DNA of 39,648 nucleotides from Hyphomicrobiales bacterium (GCA_009377755.1 WHTM01000045.1:1-39648), one strand, 5' to 3'. Numbered from the stretch's first letter, positions 28,664-38,861 are shown. A program made the numbers and translations. The notes: generated from the sequence alone by a model not told the origin.

Positions 28664-28936
28664 TTAGGAGGCCGAGCCCTCAAACTTCCGCTCGGCCTGC
28701 GCGCGCTGCCTGAGATCCGCGTTGGGCTGGCCGGCGTCGGCGGGCTGCTGGTGATCGATGGACTTGACCGGCGCGTCCGGCGCCGCTGCGGTCTTGTCGT
28801 CGTCCTGCATGCCTTTCTTGAACGCCTTGATCCCCTGGGCCATGTCGCCCATCAGTTCGGAAATCTTACCGCGTCCAAACAGCAACAATACGACGGCGAT
28901 AACCACGATCCAGTGCCAAATGCTCAAGGAACCCAT
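28664..28936 (-). CDS. tatA: Sec-independent protein translocase TatA
   Basis: 90 residues from the ATG at 28936, which has GGAGGAC 4-5 nt upstream; a longer frame to 28978 has no family support. One membrane helix ([20 protein letters not shown]), then the [24 protein letters not shown] amphipathic helix in two parts, and a polar tail. TatA oligomers form the translocation path. It is first in the tatABC group. Confidence 0.94.
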   Translation of the reverse strand: MGSLSIWHWIVVIAVVLLLFGRGKISELMGDMAQGIKAFKKGMQDDDKTAAAPDAPVKSIDHQQPADAGQPNADLRQRAQAERKFEGSAS

Positions 28937-29054
28937 GGTAGTCCTCCGGACCGCGTGCGGGACTAACCCGTCCGCCATGTTGCCCCGAACCTATGCCCCG
29001 GAAGCGGTAAAAACAAGGACTACGGCCCAATCGGCCGCAGTCGATCTCGCCCTC

Positions 29055-29167
29055 GTGTCCCAGACGCGGTGCAGCGCATGCGCAGGCAAGTTTACGCAGC
29101 CTGGCGCAAGCTTGGCTGCGTGCGGATGCTGAACGGTCCCGGGTCACGCTGCACCGCGCCCGGGACA
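29055..29167. repeat. REP-like composite palindrome between scpB and tatA
   Basis: Outer arms TGTCCCAGACGCGGTGCAGCG (29056-29076) and CGCTGCACCGCG then CCCGGGACA (29147-29166) are near-perfect complements. Inside is a second palindrome, CGCAGGCAAGTTTACGCAGC with CTTGGCTGCG, closely similar to the module at 25583-25621 but inverted. Confidence 0.85.
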
Positions 29168-29179
29168 TGAGCCGAGTGG

Positions 29180-29896
29180 CTATTCCTCGGATTTGAGCCG
29201 CGAAACCGGCGGCGCCAGCCCGAAATCGAGGTCACCGGCATCCAGCGGCTCCTCGTCGTCCCGCAGCACGGCGTCGTCGGAGGGGATCGGAACGGCAAAT
29301 CCGGTCGGGATGCGGCCATCGAGCAGGCCGGCGCCCTTCAACTCTTCGATTCCCGGCATGTCGCCCAACGTATCCAGGCTGAAATGCGCAAGGAAGGTCT
29401 CGGTCGTTCCGTAGGTGATCGGCCGACCGGGCGCCTTGCGACGCCCGCGCATTCGTATCCAACCCGTTTCCAGCAGCACGTCGAGCGTCCCTTTCGACAT
29501 GGTGACGCCGCGAATATCCTCGATCTCGGCCCGTGTCACCGGCTGGTGATAGGCGATGATCGCGAGCGTCTCGATGCCGGCACGCGACAACTTGCGCGGT
29601 GCGACGGTTTCCTTGGACAGGAGCCAGTTCAGATCGGTCGCCGTGCGGAATGCCCACTTCCCGGCGACACGGACGAGATTGACGCCGCGCGGCGCGTATT
29701 CGGCGCGCAGCTGTTCAAGGGCGGCCCGCACGTCGACGCCGTCGGGCAGACGCTCGCTCAGGACTGCCTCGCCGAGCGGATCCGCCGATGCAAACAGCAG
29801 GGCTTCGAGCAGCCGCAGCTCCTCAGCCCGCGCCTGCGTTGCGGGGACATCGTCCTCGTCGGTCGGAGTGATGCGCCATTCCGCCAATACCGCCAT
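29180..29896 (-). CDS. scpB: Segregation and condensation protein ScpB
   Basis: 238 residues with the winged-helix ScpB core: LRLLEALLFASADPL, WAFRTATDL, LSRAGIETLAIIAYHQPVT and EIEDIRGVTMSKGTLDVLLE, then RPITYGTTETFLAHFSLDTL. Together with ScpA and SMC it forms the condensin that organises the chromosome. It starts 35 nt after the scpA stop. The acidic C-terminal tail is variable in the family. Confidence 0.95.
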   Translation of the reverse strand: MAVLAEWRITPTDEDDVPATQARAEELRLLEALLFASADPLGEAVLSERLPDGVDVRAALEQLRAEYAPRGVNLVRVAGKWAFRTATDLNWLLSKETVAPRKLSRAGIETLAIIAYHQPVTRAEIEDIRGVTMSKGTLDVLLETGWIRMRGRRKAPGRPITYGTTETFLAHFSLDTLGDMPGIEELKGAGLLDGRIPTGFAVPIPSDDAVLRDDEEPLDAGDLDFGLAPPVSRLKSEE

Positions 29897-29931
29897 TCCA
29901 GTCGATCCTCATTTACGTCGTTTGTCTTGTC

Positions 29932-30744
29932 CTAGACGACTTCCGTCGGTGCCGCTTGCGGTGCCGGTCGCTGCCGCACAAACAGCGGCGTGAAGGCCCC
30001 CTGCTGATGCAGATCGATCTGGCCCTCGCGCGCCATTTCCAGCGTTGCCGCAAAGCTTGATGCCAGCATGGTCGGAACCATGGCGGGCTCGACCACGAAG
30101 GCGAGCAGATACTCGTCGAGGCGGCTCCAGTCGGACGCCTGGCCGACCAATCGCGCAAGCGCCGCGCGCGCGTCCGCCAGCGACCAGACCGCGCGCTTGC
30201 CGACATGCACGTGCGCCAGCGCCTTGCGCTGCCGCTGCACGGTGTAGGCGGAGAGCAGATCGTAGAGCGTCGCCGACCATTGAGGGCGCTTGATCTCGGC
30301 GATGGGTTCCGGGTCGCCACGCTGGAAGACGTCGCGCCCCAGTTGCGGGCGCGCAACGAGCTGCTCGGCCGCGGACCGGAACGCCTCGAGCCGGCGCAGC
30401 CGTTCGGCCAGCGCAGTCGCCATTTCTTCGGCGCTCGGTCCCTCGCCGGACGGCTGCTCCGGGAGCAGGAGGCGCGATTTGAGATAGGCGAGCCAAGCCG
30501 CCATCACCAGGTAGTCGGCGGCGAGTTCCAGCCGCAACCTGCGCGCCGCCTCAATGAAGGCCAGGAATTGATCCGCCAATGCCAGGATCGAAATCTTCGA
30601 CAGGTCGACCTTTTGCTGACGTGCCAAGGTCAGCAACAGGTCAAGCGGCCCTTCGAAACCCTCGACATCGACCACGAGCGCCGTCTCATCGCCAGTCGGC
30701 TGGACCGACGGCCCTGTCTCGAAGGGGATGATCTCTGCGCTCAT
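29932..30744 (-). CDS. scpA: Segregation and condensation protein ScpA
   Basis: 270 residues. The kleisin N-terminal motif FEGPLDLLLTLARQQKVDLSKI and YLVMAAWLAYLKSRLLLP, together with a C-terminal winged helix, identify ScpA, which bridges the SMC dimer and ScpB. The ATG at 30744 overlaps the nagZ stop by one base (TAATG), so the two are probably co-translated. This nagZ-scpA-scpB order is common in Hyphomicrobiales. Confidence 0.95.
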   Translation of the reverse strand: MSAEIIPFETGPSVQPTGDETALVVDVEGFEGPLDLLLTLARQQKVDLSKISILALADQFLAFIEAARRLRLELAADYLVMAAWLAYLKSRLLLPEQPSGEGPSAEEMATALAERLRRLEAFRSAAEQLVARPQLGRDVFQRGDPEPIAEIKRPQWSATLYDLLSAYTVQRQRKALAHVHVGKRAVWSLADARAALARLVGQASDWSRLDEYLLAFVVEPAMVPTMLASSFAATLEMAREGQIDLHQQGAFTPLFVRQRPAPQAAPTEVV

Positions 30745-31775
30745 TATGACAATGTCCCCGTAGGCACAGTAGACTTGGCCACCAGATCAGCGAAGGCCGC
30801 GCGGGCGGCAGCCAAGTCGAGTGGCTCCGGATCGCGCCGAACGGCGAGCGCCGCCTTGGTGCGCCGGTCGGCCTCGCCGGACAGCCTCGGCACGGCTTCC
30901 GCGACCGCCCGCATCTCGCTAAGCCGGCCGTTGCAATGCAAAACGACGTCGCAGCCGGCCGTGATGGCGGCATGAGCGCGGGCGCTGATCGACCCCGTCA
31001 GCGCCCCCATGGCAATATCGTCGCTCATCAGCACGCCGTCGAATCCAATCGTCTCCCGAATCACTCCGATCATAGCCGCCGATGTGGTTGCCGGCGCTAG
31101 GGGATCAATCGCCGTGAACACAATATGCGCCGTCATGGCCAAGGGCAGATCCTTGAGCGCACGAAACGGCGCAAAATCCGTGGCTTCGAGCGTATTTCGG
31201 TCCACCTCCACCACCGGAAGCCGCTCGTGGCTGTCAGCCGTAGCCCTTCCATGCCCCGGAATATGCTTGATTACCGGCAGAACGCCGCCCGCCATCAACC
31301 CTGCGGCAGCCGCGGCGGCGATGGCAGCGACCTTCTCCGGCGTCTCGCCGTAGGCCCGGTCCCCGATGACCCGGTCAGCACCCTGCGCGGGAATATCCGC
31401 GACCGGCAAACAGTCGACGTCGATGCCCAAGGCAGACAGATCGGCCGCGATCAGCCGTGCGCCGAGCCATACGGTCGCGAGCCCTGCCTCAGGAGCCTGG
31501 TCGTAAAGCTGGCCGTAGATCGCACCCGACGGGTAGACGGGCCAGTGCGGCGGGCCAAGGCGCTGTACCCGTCCACCCTCTTGATCGATCAGTACAGGCG
31601 CATAATTTCCGATCTCTGACCGGAAAGATGATACTAAATCACAGACTTGCGCGACACTCTCAATGTTACGCTTAAAGAGAATCAGCCCCCAAGGATGAGC
31701 CTCGCGCAGGAAGGATCGCTCGTCCGGCGTGAGCCGCAGGCCCGCAAGTCCGGTAATGAATGCGCGCGCCGGCAT
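30744..31775 (-). CDS. nagZ: Beta-N-acetylhexosaminidase NagZ
   Basis: 343 residues, glycoside hydrolase family 3. The motif VIKHIPGHGRATADSHERLP contains the histidine-aspartate loop (DSH) used as acid/base in NagZ, and VLMSDDIAMGAL carries the nucleophile aspartate. It removes N-acetylglucosamine from muropeptides during cell wall recycling and has no signal peptide, as expected for a cytoplasmic enzyme. It is coupled to scpA by overlap and starts 63 nt after the SPOR gene ends. Confidence 0.95.
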   Translation of the reverse strand: MPARAFITGLAGLRLTPDERSFLREAHPWGLILFKRNIESVAQVCDLVSSFRSEIGNYAPVLIDQEGGRVQRLGPPHWPVYPSGAIYGQLYDQAPEAGLATVWLGARLIAADLSALGIDVDCLPVADIPAQGADRVIGDRAYGETPEKVAAIAAAAAAGLMAGGVLPVIKHIPGHGRATADSHERLPVVEVDRNTLEATDFAPFRALKDLPLAMTAHIVFTAIDPLAPATTSAAMIGVIRETIGFDGVLMSDDIAMGALTGSISARAHAAITAGCDVVLHCNGRLSEMRAVAEAVPRLSGEADRRTKAALAVRRDPEPLDLAAARAAFADLVAKSTVPTGTLS

Positions 31776-31838
31776 CGATGGCGGCTTACTCCGCGGACGT
31801 GGAAGGGGTCAAGCGCGGGCGGCGGGTCTTCCCCGGAA

Positions 31839-33326
31839 CTAATTCCGGTGGATGACGCACTGTCCACCGGCCGCCTTCAGCGAACTGCAAAACTGCGCGG
31901 CCTCATCGGCCGTCGCGAAAGGACCGACCAGCGCGCGGTAATAGACGCCGCGGCTGCCGAGGTCGGCGCGCCGGATGAATGACGAGCGCCCGCCCAGGAC
32001 GTTCGGGTAGCGGGACTGCAACGCCCGGAACGAGGCATTGGCGTCGGTCTCGCTTCGCTGCGAGGACACCTGCACCGCATAGCCCCCGGTCGCCGCGGTC
32101 CGAGACTCATTGGGAGCGGCGGGCGGGACCGACGCCAGCGCCTGCGGTGTCGCCGCTGGCGTCGTCCAAACTGGAGCGCGCGGTGCGGGTGCCGACACGT
32201 TGCCGGGCGACAATGACAGCGGTGCGGCTGCGGTTTGGCGCGGCGGCACCGCCCGTGTCGGCCCGGCATTCGGCGGAGGCGGTGCTGCTTCCGCGGCCCG
32301 GACCGGCGGCGCGGCTGGCGCCGCAGGTTCCGTTCCGCCTGCGGTGGCGCTCGGCACCACTGTCATGTCCGGTCGAATGGTGACGGTGCGGACCTTCTTC
32401 GCCGACGGCAGGATCGCCCCGCTGCCGGTGACCGCCACGGACGGCTCGGAGGCAACCGGCAGGACCTGGCCACCCGCATTCCGCCCGGTCACCGGAATGG
32501 TCGCCGGCGGCAGCGCCGCCATGGCATTCGCATCCGGCGCCGGATAAACCGCGCGCGGCGCCTGTGACACCGTCGCGGTTCTGATGTCGACCGGCGTCTC
32601 TTCCCGCGGCACGACTTTCTCAGTCTGGTTGCGCTCGCCGACGCGATCGTAGATCAGCTTGTTCGACGCCGTCTCGCCGGCTTGAACCGCCGGGATCACC
32701 TTGGTTGGAGTGGTGTCGGCCTTGATGACGGGCGGCGGAGAGGCGCGATCCACTGGTCCGAAGAATGCGCGGTACCCGTAGGCGCCGGCGCCGCCGACCA
32801 CCGCCAGCACAAGGATCGCGATCACCGTCGCGAGGCGTCTGCGGCGGCGCTTGCGCTCCTGCTGTTCGTGGTATTCCGCCTCGTCCAAGGCAAGGCCGTC
32901 CGCATCGTCGTAGGGGTCGTAGTCCTGCTGATTGGCGTCGGCCGGATAGGCAGCCCCCTGGTCGGGATATTGCTCATAGGCCGCAGCCGGATGCTGGGCA
33001 GGATGCGCATGCGGATAGTGCGCCGCCGTCTGCGCGGCGGCGGAAGCATCGGCATCGAGCCCGGGGCCCGGGCCGTACGCCTCCGGGGGCGGTGCCGGCT
33101 CGGGCGCCCAGTCCTGGGAATGCGGAGTCTGGGCGGGATGACCATGCTGGACGTCACCACGCGCGAGGTTACGCTCGAACTCAATGAAGGGATCATTCTG
33201 GCCGATCAGCCGGGCGAGCTCGGCGAGCGGATCGCTGCCACCGTTGGGCTGACCATCACCGGCCATGCCGGCGCGCTGCCGCGGATCATACGCGCGATAT
33301 TGTCGAGGATTGTTCTGGTCCGCCAT
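31839..33326 (-). CDS. SPOR-domain membrane protein
   Basis: 495 residues from the ATG at 33326; an in-frame start 7 codons upstream is possible. The N-terminal 160 residues are polar, rich in Pro, Gln, Tyr and His, followed by RKRRRRR and one membrane helix (LATVIAILVLAVVGGAGAYGY, about residues 165-186). A long Pro/Ala/Thr-rich periplasmic linker leads to a C-terminal SPOR domain (YAVQVSSQRSETDANASFRA, ... VYYRALVGPFATADEAAQFC). SPOR domains bind denuded septal peptidoglycan, so a role in division is likely. In this lineage the gene sits between argS and nagZ, as here. Confidence 0.9.
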   Translation of the reverse strand: MADQNNPRQYRAYDPRQRAGMAGDGQPNGGSDPLAELARLIGQNDPFIEFERNLARGDVQHGHPAQTPHSQDWAPEPAPPPEAYGPGPGLDADASAAAQTAAHYPHAHPAQHPAAAYEQYPDQGAAYPADANQQDYDPYDDADGLALDEAEYHEQQERKRRRRRLATVIAILVLAVVGGAGAYGYRAFFGPVDRASPPPVIKADTTPTKVIPAVQAGETASNKLIYDRVGERNQTEKVVPREETPVDIRTATVSQAPRAVYPAPDANAMAALPPATIPVTGRNAGGQVLPVASEPSVAVTGSGAILPSAKKVRTVTIRPDMTVVPSATAGGTEPAAPAAPPVRAAEAAPPPPNAGPTRAVPPRQTAAAPLSLSPGNVSAPAPRAPVWTTPAATPQALASVPPAAPNESRTAATGGYAVQVSSQRSETDANASFRALQSRYPNVLGGRSSFIRRADLGSRGVYYRALVGPFATADEAAQFCSSLKAAGGQCVIHRN

Positions 33327-33371
33327 GCCTGATCGCCATCGTTTCATGCGTGAGGTTGGAAGCGGTTCGCC

Positions 33372-33442
33372 GGTGTCGCGATCGGAAGTGCGCTTGAGTT
33401 TGCAGCCCGCTACGTAGCGACCTTCCGAATCTTAGCGACACC
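33372..33442. repeat. Palindromic repeat, type C, upstream of the SPOR gene
   Basis: GGTGTCGC (33372-33379) and GCGACACC (33435-33442) are perfect arms; inner GATCGGAAG and CTTCCGAATC continue the pairing imperfectly. It is followed by GCAACGTCATGAATCTAGTG, a spacer nearly repeated between units A and B further on, so it is probably a diverged member of the same element. Confidence 0.65.
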
Positions 33443-33457
33443 AGCAACGTCATGAAT

Positions 33458-33533
33458 CTAGTGTTCCAAATCCGAAGTTCGCCTGATGTCGCAGCGGTCT
33501 CGTTAGCGAACTTCGGATTTGAAAGGACATTAG
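33458..33533 (+). repeat. Palindromic repeat, type A, second copy
   Basis: CTAGTGTTCCAAATCCGAAG plus TTCGC on the left pairs with GCGAACTTCGGATTTG then GGACATTAG on the right. It is the counterpart of the unit at 21047-21120, on the other strand. It lies between argS and the SPOR gene, both of which are on the minus strand. Confidence 0.88.
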
Positions 33534-33546
33534 CAACTCTATGAAT

Positions 33547-33625
33547 CTCGTGTGGTTTTGGATTCGAAGTTCCTGCGATGAGCCTGCCGCAACACATCGC
33601 AGGAGCTTCAAACTCACCACACTAG
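33547..33625 (+). repeat. Palindromic repeat, type B, second copy
   Basis: CTCGTGTGGTTTTGGATTCG on the left pairs with ACCACACTAG on the right; the inner arms CCTGCGATG (33572-33580) and CATCGCAGG (33595-33603) are perfect. Compared with 20991-21033 the outer arm is shared and the centre is different and longer. Confidence 0.85.
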
Positions 33626-33675
33626 GGCGTGCGCCACCTTCCCGACACGTCAAACACGCAGTGCCCAACGCCGCT

Positions 33676-35502
33676 TCACCGCATTTCCTCGGGTGCCTCG
33701 ACGCCGAGCAGATTCAGCCCGGATGCGAGGACGAGGGCCACCCCCTGAATCAGGGAGAGGCGCGTCATGGTGAGTCCTGCATCATTCTGGATAATGAAGC
33801 GTAAATGAGGCAAGTCCTTTCCACGCGTCCACAGCGCGTGAAATTCGCTGGCCAAGTCAAAGAGGTAGAACGCGATCCGGTGCGGCTCGTGCGCCAGCGC
33901 CGCCGATTCGACGACGCGCGGGTAGAGCGCAAGCTGCCGCATCAAGGCGACTTCAGCCGGCTCCACCAACGTCTCCATCGGCGCATTCGCCAACATCGCG
34001 GCGCGCGCGCGCGCATCAAGCGGAAGCTCGGGAAGCACCGCGCGCGCGTTGCGGAACACCGACTGCGCGCGCGCGTGCGCGTACTGCACGTAGAATACCG
34101 GGTTGTCGCGCGACTGTTCGATCACCTTGGCGAGGTCGAAATCGAGCACCGCGTCGTTCTTGCGAAACAGCATGTCGAACCGCACGGCGTCGCGCCCGAC
34201 TTCATCCACCACCTCACGCAGCGTGACGAAGTCCCCGGCCCGCTTTGACATTTTCACCGGCTCACCGGCGCGCAAAAGCCGTACGAGCTGCACGATTTTC
34301 ACGTCCAGATCGGCCACCCCGCCTGAGATCGCCTTCACCGCCGCCTGCATGCGCTTGACGTAGCCGCCGTGGTCGGCGCCCCAGACGTCGATCATCGTCT
34401 TGAAGCCGCGGTCGAATTTCGCCTTGTGATAGGCGATGTCGGCGGCGAAATAGGTGTAGCTGCCGTCCGACTTCATCAGCGGGCGGTCGACGTCGTCGCC
34501 GAATTCGGTCGCGCGGAACAGCGTCTGCTCGCGGTCCTCCCAGTCCTCGACCGGAGCGCCCTTCGGCGGCGGCAGCCGGCCCTGGTAGATCACGCCCTTG
34601 GCGCGAAGGTCTGCGATGGTCTGCGCGACAATATCGCGTGGTCCCGTGGACGTCGCGCTTGGTCCCGCCGTTGTTGCGCCTGGTCCGCCGGAGATCAGCG
34701 AGCGCTCCGAGAAGAAGACATCGTGCTGCACGCCGAGCGCGGCGAGATCGCCGCGGATCTCCTCCATCATCATGGCGACCGCCTTGTCGCGCACGATCGG
34801 CAGCCAGCGCTCCTCCGGCATCTGGTTGAGCGCCGCACCGTGCTCGGCGGCCAGCGCTGCGCCGACAGCCTTGAGGTAGTCGCCGGGATAGAGCCCCTCC
34901 GGGATCGTGCCGATCTCCTCGCCCAGCGCTTCGCGGTAGCGCAGGTAGGCGGAGCGCGCCAGCACGTCGACCTGCGCGCCGGCGTCGTTGATGTAGTACT
35001 CGCGCGTCACCGCGAAGCCGGCGTGGCTCAGCAAGTTGGCGAGCGCATCGCCGAACACGGCGCCACGGCCGTGGCCGACATGCATCGGCCCGGTCGGATT
35101 GGCGGAAACATACTCGACGTTGACCGGCTCAGCCCTCCCGATGTCGCTCTTGCCGTAGTCGGTCCCCGCCTCCAGCACCGCGCGCAAGGCATCGGTCCAG
35201 GCCGTGGGCCGAAGCGTCAGGTTGATGAAGCCGGGACCGGCGACCTCCACCTTGGCGATGAGCGCATCCTTGGCCAGTTCGGCGGCAATCGCCTCGGCCA
35301 GCTCGCGCGGCTTCATCCGCGCATCCTTCGCCAGCACCATGGCCGCATTGGTGGCCATGTCGCCGTGCGCGGGATCACGCGGCGGCTCGACCACCACGCG
35401 CGACGTATCGAGCCCCGCCGGCACGCTGCCCTCCGCCGCCAGCGCCGCCACGGCGGCGTGGGTGCGAGAGAGGATGGTGGCAAAGATGTTGGTGGTGGGC
35501 AT
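33676..35502 (-). CDS. argS: Arginyl-tRNA synthetase
   Basis: 608 residues. The N-terminal tRNA-recognition domain ([29 protein letters not shown]) precedes the class I HIGH motif [20 protein letters not shown] and the [16 protein letters not shown] motif; the anticodon-binding DALR domain ends the protein. It charges tRNA-Arg. The ATG at 35502 gives the usual MPTTNIFA start; a longer frame to 35577 has no family support. A short 7-residue repeat ([14 protein letters not shown]), encoded by 21-nt imperfect repeats at 34639-34691, is inserted in a surface region before [13 protein letters not shown] truncated second copy of its 5' half lies at 38738-39474. Confidence 0.95.
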   Translation of the reverse strand: MPTTNIFATILSRTHAAVAALAAEGSVPAGLDTSRVVVEPPRDPAHGDMATNAAMVLAKDARMKPRELAEAIAAELAKDALIAKVEVAGPGFINLTLRPTAWTDALRAVLEAGTDYGKSDIGRAEPVNVEYVSANPTGPMHVGHGRGAVFGDALANLLSHAGFAVTREYYINDAGAQVDVLARSAYLRYREALGEEIGTIPEGLYPGDYLKAVGAALAAEHGAALNQMPEERWLPIVRDKAVAMMMEEIRGDLAALGVQHDVFFSERSLISGGPGATTAGPSATSTGPRDIVAQTIADLRAKGVIYQGRLPPPKGAPVEDWEDREQTLFRATEFGDDVDRPLMKSDGSYTYFAADIAYHKAKFDRGFKTMIDVWGADHGGYVKRMQAAVKAISGGVADLDVKIVQLVRLLRAGEPVKMSKRAGDFVTLREVVDEVGRDAVRFDMLFRKNDAVLDFDLAKVIEQSRDNPVFYVQYAHARAQSVFRNARAVLPELPLDARARAAMLANAPMETLVEPAEVALMRQLALYPRVVESAALAHEPHRIAFYLFDLASEFHALWTRGKDLPHLRFIIQNDAGLTMTRLSLIQGVALVLASGLNLLGVEAPEEMR

Positions 35503-35737
35503 GGGCCGCGCTTCGGTCAACGGAATTGCGCGGCGGGTAACGCAAATACGGGAAGGTGTCAAAATGGACGGTGTCAATATCTTGCGAAGACAGCGCCAAA
35601 GTCAGCTAAGTGCCAAGACGCCGCCTTTTTAGCTTCAAGGCCCGGCTTCGACAAAGGTTGCTCGGGTCAACGGACTGGCGGTCAACCGAGCATTCCTCAA
35701 CGATGTCACGGTCCACCGGATCGCTTGTGCGCTGCCG

Positions 35738-36730
35738 TCATTGCCGCATCTTGATGCCGGACTCTTTTACGACTTTGCCCCAATGCGCAATTTGCGTGTT
35801 GAGAAGCTTGCCAAAGTCCGCCGGCGTGCCCCCTGCGGGCTCCGCGCCTACCTTGGCCAATACGTCCCGGACCTTTGGCTTGGCGAGCGCCTTGTTGATC
35901 GCTTCGTTCAGACGCACCACGATTTCGTTTGAGGTGCCGCTCTTCACGGTGAACCCGACCCAATCTTCCACCACAAGATTGGGAAATCCCTGCTCGATGA
36001 TTGTTGGAACATTGCTCATCGTTGCTAGCCGTTTCGGACCGGTCACGGCGAGAGCGCGCAGTTTGCCTGTGGCGATCAGGTCGACGACGGGAAGCGTCGT
36101 GATGAACATGTACTGGTTTGTGCCATTGAGAAGGTCGGCAATGGCCTGCGGGAACTGCTGATACGGAACGTGCGTCGCGCGCCCGCCGGTCTCGAGCTTG
36201 AACATTTCGCCAATGAGATGCGCGGGCGTTCCAAAGCCGCCGGAGGAGAACGTGAGCTTGTCCGGCTGGCTCTTGATCAGCGTCACGAGTTCGGCAACCG
36301 ATTTGGCCGGAACGGACGGGTTCACCACGAGAACGTTGTAGGATGAAGAAATTCTGACCACTGGGGTGAAGTCCTTCTCGAGCGCGAAGGGCATGTGCGG
36401 CAGGAAGGCCGGAGCAGCACTGATCGGCAAGGCGACAGCATAAATGGAGTACCCGTCCGCGGGTTGTTTGAGGACGTCCAGTCCAGCGATGGTCATGACG
36501 GCACCGGGGCGGTTTTCGACAAACACTGTCCAGCCCTCGCTCTCCGTGAGCTCACTTGCGATCACACGGCTGATGATGTCCGGCGGAGTGCTCGTTGCGG
36601 TCGGGACGACAATGCGGATGGGCCTTGCCGGGTACGATTGGCCAACGACCTCGGAGGGCATGGCCGCAAGCGACATCAACAGGAAAAGGCCAAGTTGCGG
36701 AACGATACGAAACGGTCGACCGGCAGGCAT
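35738..36730 (-). CDS. Bug/TctC-family periplasmic solute-binding protein
   Basis: 330 residues. A signal peptide (about 1-30, ending EVVGQ) is followed by YPARPIRIVVPTATSTPPDI, VFVENRPGAVMTIAGLDVLK and later GGFGTPAHLIGEMF, all typical of Bug proteins. The usual PPGGxxD loop is changed to PTATSTPPD, which may alter ligand specificity. It is divergent from the CadC-like regulator across 161 nt, so the regulator may control it. The ligand is unknown. Confidence 0.92.
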   Translation of the reverse strand: MPAGRPFRIVPQLGLFLLMSLAAMPSEVVGQSYPARPIRIVVPTATSTPPDIISRVIASELTESEGWTVFVENRPGAVMTIAGLDVLKQPADGYSIYAVALPISAAPAFLPHMPFALEKDFTPVVRISSSYNVLVVNPSVPAKSVAELVTLIKSQPDKLTFSSGGFGTPAHLIGEMFKLETGGRATHVPYQQFPQAIADLLNGTNQYMFITTLPVVDLIATGKLRALAVTGPKRLATMSNVPTIIEQGFPNLVVEDWVGFTVKSGTSNEIVVRLNEAINKALAKPKVRDVLAKVGAEPAGGTPADFGKLLNTQIAHWGKVVKESGIKMRQ

Positions 36731-36891
36731 TTGATCCTCCCTTACGAGTGTTCAGGGCACGACACGACCCCGTTCGCAATCGATGGCCGTCAAAGGCCCG
36801 CCTGTCCTGAAAGGACCGTGCAAAAATCGCGAAAAAGTGGTGAAATCAGTAGGTCGTCGTCCGTGGCCGGGTCCGTGGCCGGAGGGGCGCA

Positions 36892-38634
36892 ATGCATACG
36901 GTCGCCCAACGGGTGTTCCGGTTCGAAGGATACACGCTTGATCTGACACGGGGGCGATTGAGCGCCGGCGACCGTGAACTCCGCTTGCGCCCCAAGAGTT
37001 TCGAAGTATTGCGTTATTTGGTGGAGAATGCAGACCGCCTCATCTCGAAAGATGACCTCATGCAGGCGGTCTGGCCGGACGTCATCGTCACGGACGACTC
37101 ATTGAAGCAATGCGTCAGCGAGGTGCGATTTGCACTTGGCGACAGCGAACAGCGAATGATCAAGACCGTGCCCCGCCGGGGCTACGTGTTTGCCGCACCG
37201 ATCTCCACTCCATCTATTGGAAGCCCTTCGGAACCGCTCACGAACGGCGCAGCGGTCGAGCCGGCGGACAGTGATCGCATCCCCAAACCTCCCACACGGC
37301 AGGACGGTTCGGCGACCTGGAAAGTACAACGCTGGTGGGCCGCGTCGGCCGGCGTGGTGCTGCTGCTCATGGTGGCCGCCGGTGTCTGGTCTTGGCGCCA
37401 GTCACCCGGCTTGGCCCTACCTGATCGGCCATCAATTGCCGTGCTGCCATTCGTCAATATGGGGGGCGACCCGCAACTGGACTATTTCAGCGACGGTGTC
37501 TCCGAGGACCTCATTACCAGTCTCGGCAAGTTCGCCGACCTCTTCGTGATCGCGCGCAATTCGGCTTTTGCTTACAAGGGCAAAGAGTTCAATCCCAAGC
37601 AGATCGGCCGCGCGCTCGGCGTCCGCTATCTAGTCCAGGGCAGCGTCCGCCGTGAGGCGGAGCGGCTGCGGTTCACCGCCCAACTCCTCGAAGCGGCCAC
37701 CGGCAAGCAACTGTGGGCGGAACGCTACGACCGGGAACTCACGGATCTTTTTGCAGTTCAAGACGATGTCACCCAGAAGATCGTGGTGACGCTCGTGGCC
37801 CATATCACAAAAACCGAACTCGACCGCGCGTTGCGCAAACCGCCGGAAACCCTCGCTGCCTATGACTCGTATTTGCGCGCCAATGCGCTGATGAAAAACA
37901 TGCATCGAGAAAATCGCGGCGAGATGATTGCCGCGGCACGACGGCTCTATGAGCGGTCCCTTGCGGCCGATCCGCACTTTGCTCCGGCGCTTCAGGGATT
38001 GGCTCACACCTATGTCACCGCGTGGCAGGAACCGACGAAATACGAACCGATCGCCGGCGAGTATCTGAAACAGGCGACGCTCGATCGCGCGTTATTCCTT
38101 GCGCAGACCGCGATCGAACTGGACGGCAATTTGGCGGAAGCTCATGCGACCTTGGGATTCATATTACGGTGGCAGTACCGCTTCAACGAAAGCACCGCCG
38201 AGTTCGAGCGCGCCTTTGCGCTGAATCCCAATCTCGCTGACGGGCGGTTTGGCAACATGCTCAATCACCAGGGACGCGCTTCCGAAGCGATAGAGTTCAT
38301 GAAGCGGATCATGCGCCTCGATCCCTTCCACCCGGCGGTCTATTTCCAATACCTTGGAAACGCCAACTACCTGACGGGCCAATATGAAACAGCTTTTGAA
38401 CTGATAAGGACCGGGGCACACCGCATGCCGGGATACAGGCCCGTCTTTGTGTGGCTTGCCGCTGCGGCTGCGCAATCGGGCCGCGATGAGGAGGCGCGCG
38501 CGGCGGCCGCAGAAGTGTTGCGGCTACAACGCGATTTTACCATTTCCAACTGGCTAAAGCTTCTCCGTCTCGTCAAACAGGCGGACGCGGACCGGCTTGC
38601 CGACGGTTTACGCAAGGCCGGCCTACCGGAGTGA
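36892..38634 (+). CDS. CadC-like transmembrane regulator with TolB/FlgO-like and TPR regions
   Basis: 580 residues. An OmpR/CadC-type winged helix (about 8-103: [51 protein letters not shown]) is joined by a polar linker to one membrane helix ([19 protein letters not shown], about 143-162). A periplasmic part follows with the [20 protein letters not shown] domain often seen in adenylate-cyclase-like and TolB-N proteins ([12 protein letters not shown]-type, [16 protein letters not shown]), then several TPR repeats. Such proteins sense an envelope signal and bind DNA directly from the membrane, with no phosphorylation. GGAGGGGC lies just before the ATG. A doubled GTCCGTGGCCGG precedes it. A divergent Bug gene is the obvious candidate target. 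Confidence 0.88.
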   Translation: MHTVAQRVFRFEGYTLDLTRGRLSAGDRELRLRPKSFEVLRYLVENADRLISKDDLMQAVWPDVIVTDDSLKQCVSEVRFALGDSEQRMIKTVPRRGYVFAAPISTPSIGSPSEPLTNGAAVEPADSDRIPKPPTRQDGSATWKVQRWWAASAGVVLLLMVAAGVWSWRQSPGLALPDRPSIAVLPFVNMGGDPQLDYFSDGVSEDLITSLGKFADLFVIARNSAFAYKGKEFNPKQIGRALGVRYLVQGSVRREAERLRFTAQLLEAATGKQLWAERYDRELTDLFAVQDDVTQKIVVTLVAHITKTELDRALRKPPETLAAYDSYLRANALMKNMHRENRGEMIAAARRLYERSLAADPHFAPALQGLAHTYVTAWQEPTKYEPIAGEYLKQATLDRALFLAQTAIELDGNLAEAHATLGFILRWQYRFNESTAEFERAFALNPNLADGRFGNMLNHQGRASEAIEFMKRIMRLDPFHPAVYFQYLGNANYLTGQYETAFELIRTGAHRMPGYRPVFVWLAAAAAQSGRDEEARAAAAEVLRLQRDFTISNWLKLLRLVKQADADRLADGLRKAGLPE

Positions 38635-38861
38635 GCCCGCCGCAACGAACGTGCTTCAATGCGTCCGTCCAGGTCCAAGAAACAGACCTGATCGTTCGCT
38701 GCTGGCGAACACCACCGCTCCCCCGGCAATCGTGCGCGTCCGCGAGCGCCGCGCCGACCGGCTTGAGGTAGCCGCCCGGTAGAGCCCCTCGGGAATCGCG
38801 CCGATGTCCTCGCCCAGCGCCTCGCGGTAGCGCAGGTAGGCGGAGCGCGCCAGCACGTCGA

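Noticed and set aside
35503-35737. Gene or terminator between argS and the Bug gene
   Set aside because: Only weak AGCTAA/TTAGCT arms and a short T-run without a GC stem were seen, and no frame with support.
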